Under the pieces are notes generated by a model, which saw only the letters and a program-made list of their open reading frames with translations, was not told the DNA's origin and ran no database searches. Positions 63,800 through 64,000 of a stretch of 64,000 bases of DNA are shown here, one piece after another. A program made the translations under genes and the position numbers. The stretch is from positions 1,004,001 to 1,068,000 of the forward strand of contig NZ_CP121689.1 in assembly GCF_038396615.1 (NCBI RefSeq), read 5' to 3'. Each line of letters begins with the position of its first letter. Position 1 is the stretch's first letter. The stretch comes from Thermatribacter velox. Lineage in GTDB: Bacteria > Atribacterota > Atribacteria > Atribacterales > Thermatribacteraceae.

Positions 63800-63906
63800 C
63801 GCATTTCCCTCCATTCCATTGGAGTTTTAAATAGTTTAACAAAACTACAAGGAGAAAGCACCTTTTTCATAGCCAATTCGACCTTGCTCCGTTCGAAAAG
63901 TCCAAC

Positions 63907-64000
63907 TCATTCCTTAACCGCACCAAGAGTGAGTCCTCTTATGAGGTAACGAGAAGTCAGTGCCGCCAGAATAACCGGCGGGGTTATAGAGAGCAAAGAA
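63907..64000 (-). CDS. Sugar ABC transporter permease C-terminus (MalG/UgpE-type, cut by window edge)
   Basis: On the minus strand the frame entering at 64000 ends ...LTSRYLIRGLTLGAVKE and a TGA. It closely resembles the end of the permease at 12334-13236 (RYIIRGLTFGAVKQ), so it is the last 30 residues of a carbohydrate ABC permease whose gene continues beyond the window. Gap 63815-63906 shows nothing I recognise. Confidence 0.75.
   Translation of the reverse strand, partial: SLLSITPPVILAALTSRYLIRGLTLGAVKE

Overview
This 64 kb window is a compact bacterial chromosome segment of moderate-to-low G+C. Genes are packed into operons, most have strong Shine-Dalgarno (SD) sequences, and TTG is an unusually common start codon. 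The gene content suggests an anaerobic, sugar-using heterotroph. It has many sugar and nucleoside ABC importers with Sec-exported binding proteins, a CoA-type 2-oxoacid:acceptor oxidoreductase, a ferritin-like diiron protein and a DUF362/ferredoxin protein. An O-antigen-ligase-like protein and lipoproteins hint at a complex envelope. A deep anaerobic lineage such as Atribacterota would fit, but no marker in the window proves it.

Layout. 1-4.6 kb: a cupin-fold sugar-isomerase-like gene (cut at the left edge) and a ribose-type ABC importer, closed by a 46-bp perfect palindrome. 4.7-9.5 kb: a BMP/nucleoside-type ABC importer. 9.5-16.9 kb: a CUT1-type sugar importer operon with a UroD-like enzyme, a LacI regulator and a HEAT-like membrane protein. 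This operon carries three apparent lesions: an amber codon at position 4 of the binding protein and two frameshifts in the second permease. 17-22.6 kb: YlbF-family protein, cysE, an ECF sigma factor with a small zinc-binding anti-sigma, zinc-ribbon proteins, a ferritin-like protein, a folate-type ECF S-component and a DUF362 protein.

22.7-27.5 kb: two tRNA genes (Lys-UUU, Gly-UCC), each with a near-consensus promoter, flank an epimerase gene. After tRNA-Gly lies an accessory patch: an integrase remnant, a decayed IS256-like element, a Ser/Asn-repeat lipoprotein and a broken helix-turn-helix gene. 27.6-39.8 kb: TM1266-like regulator, Lon-related protease, grpE-dnaK-dnaJ-rsmE-mtaB, then two TlpA-like lipoproteins around an O-antigen-ligase/TPR protein.

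39.9-48.2 kb (minus strand): the least described part. It is a tightly overlapping operon of two unknown proteins, an M14-type zinc carboxypeptidase, two divergent SPFH/HflK-HflC-like membrane proteins, a NagD-type phosphatase and a glycerol-1-phosphate dehydrogenase. 48.3-50.5 kb: tandem HD-GYP genes that share a 410-bp block identical at 408 positions. 50.5-64 kb: SPL-like radical SAM protein, flavin reductase, NfeD-slipin pair, B12/radical SAM protein, carAB, MscS, korAB, UspA, and the C-terminal end of another sugar ABC permease at the right edge.
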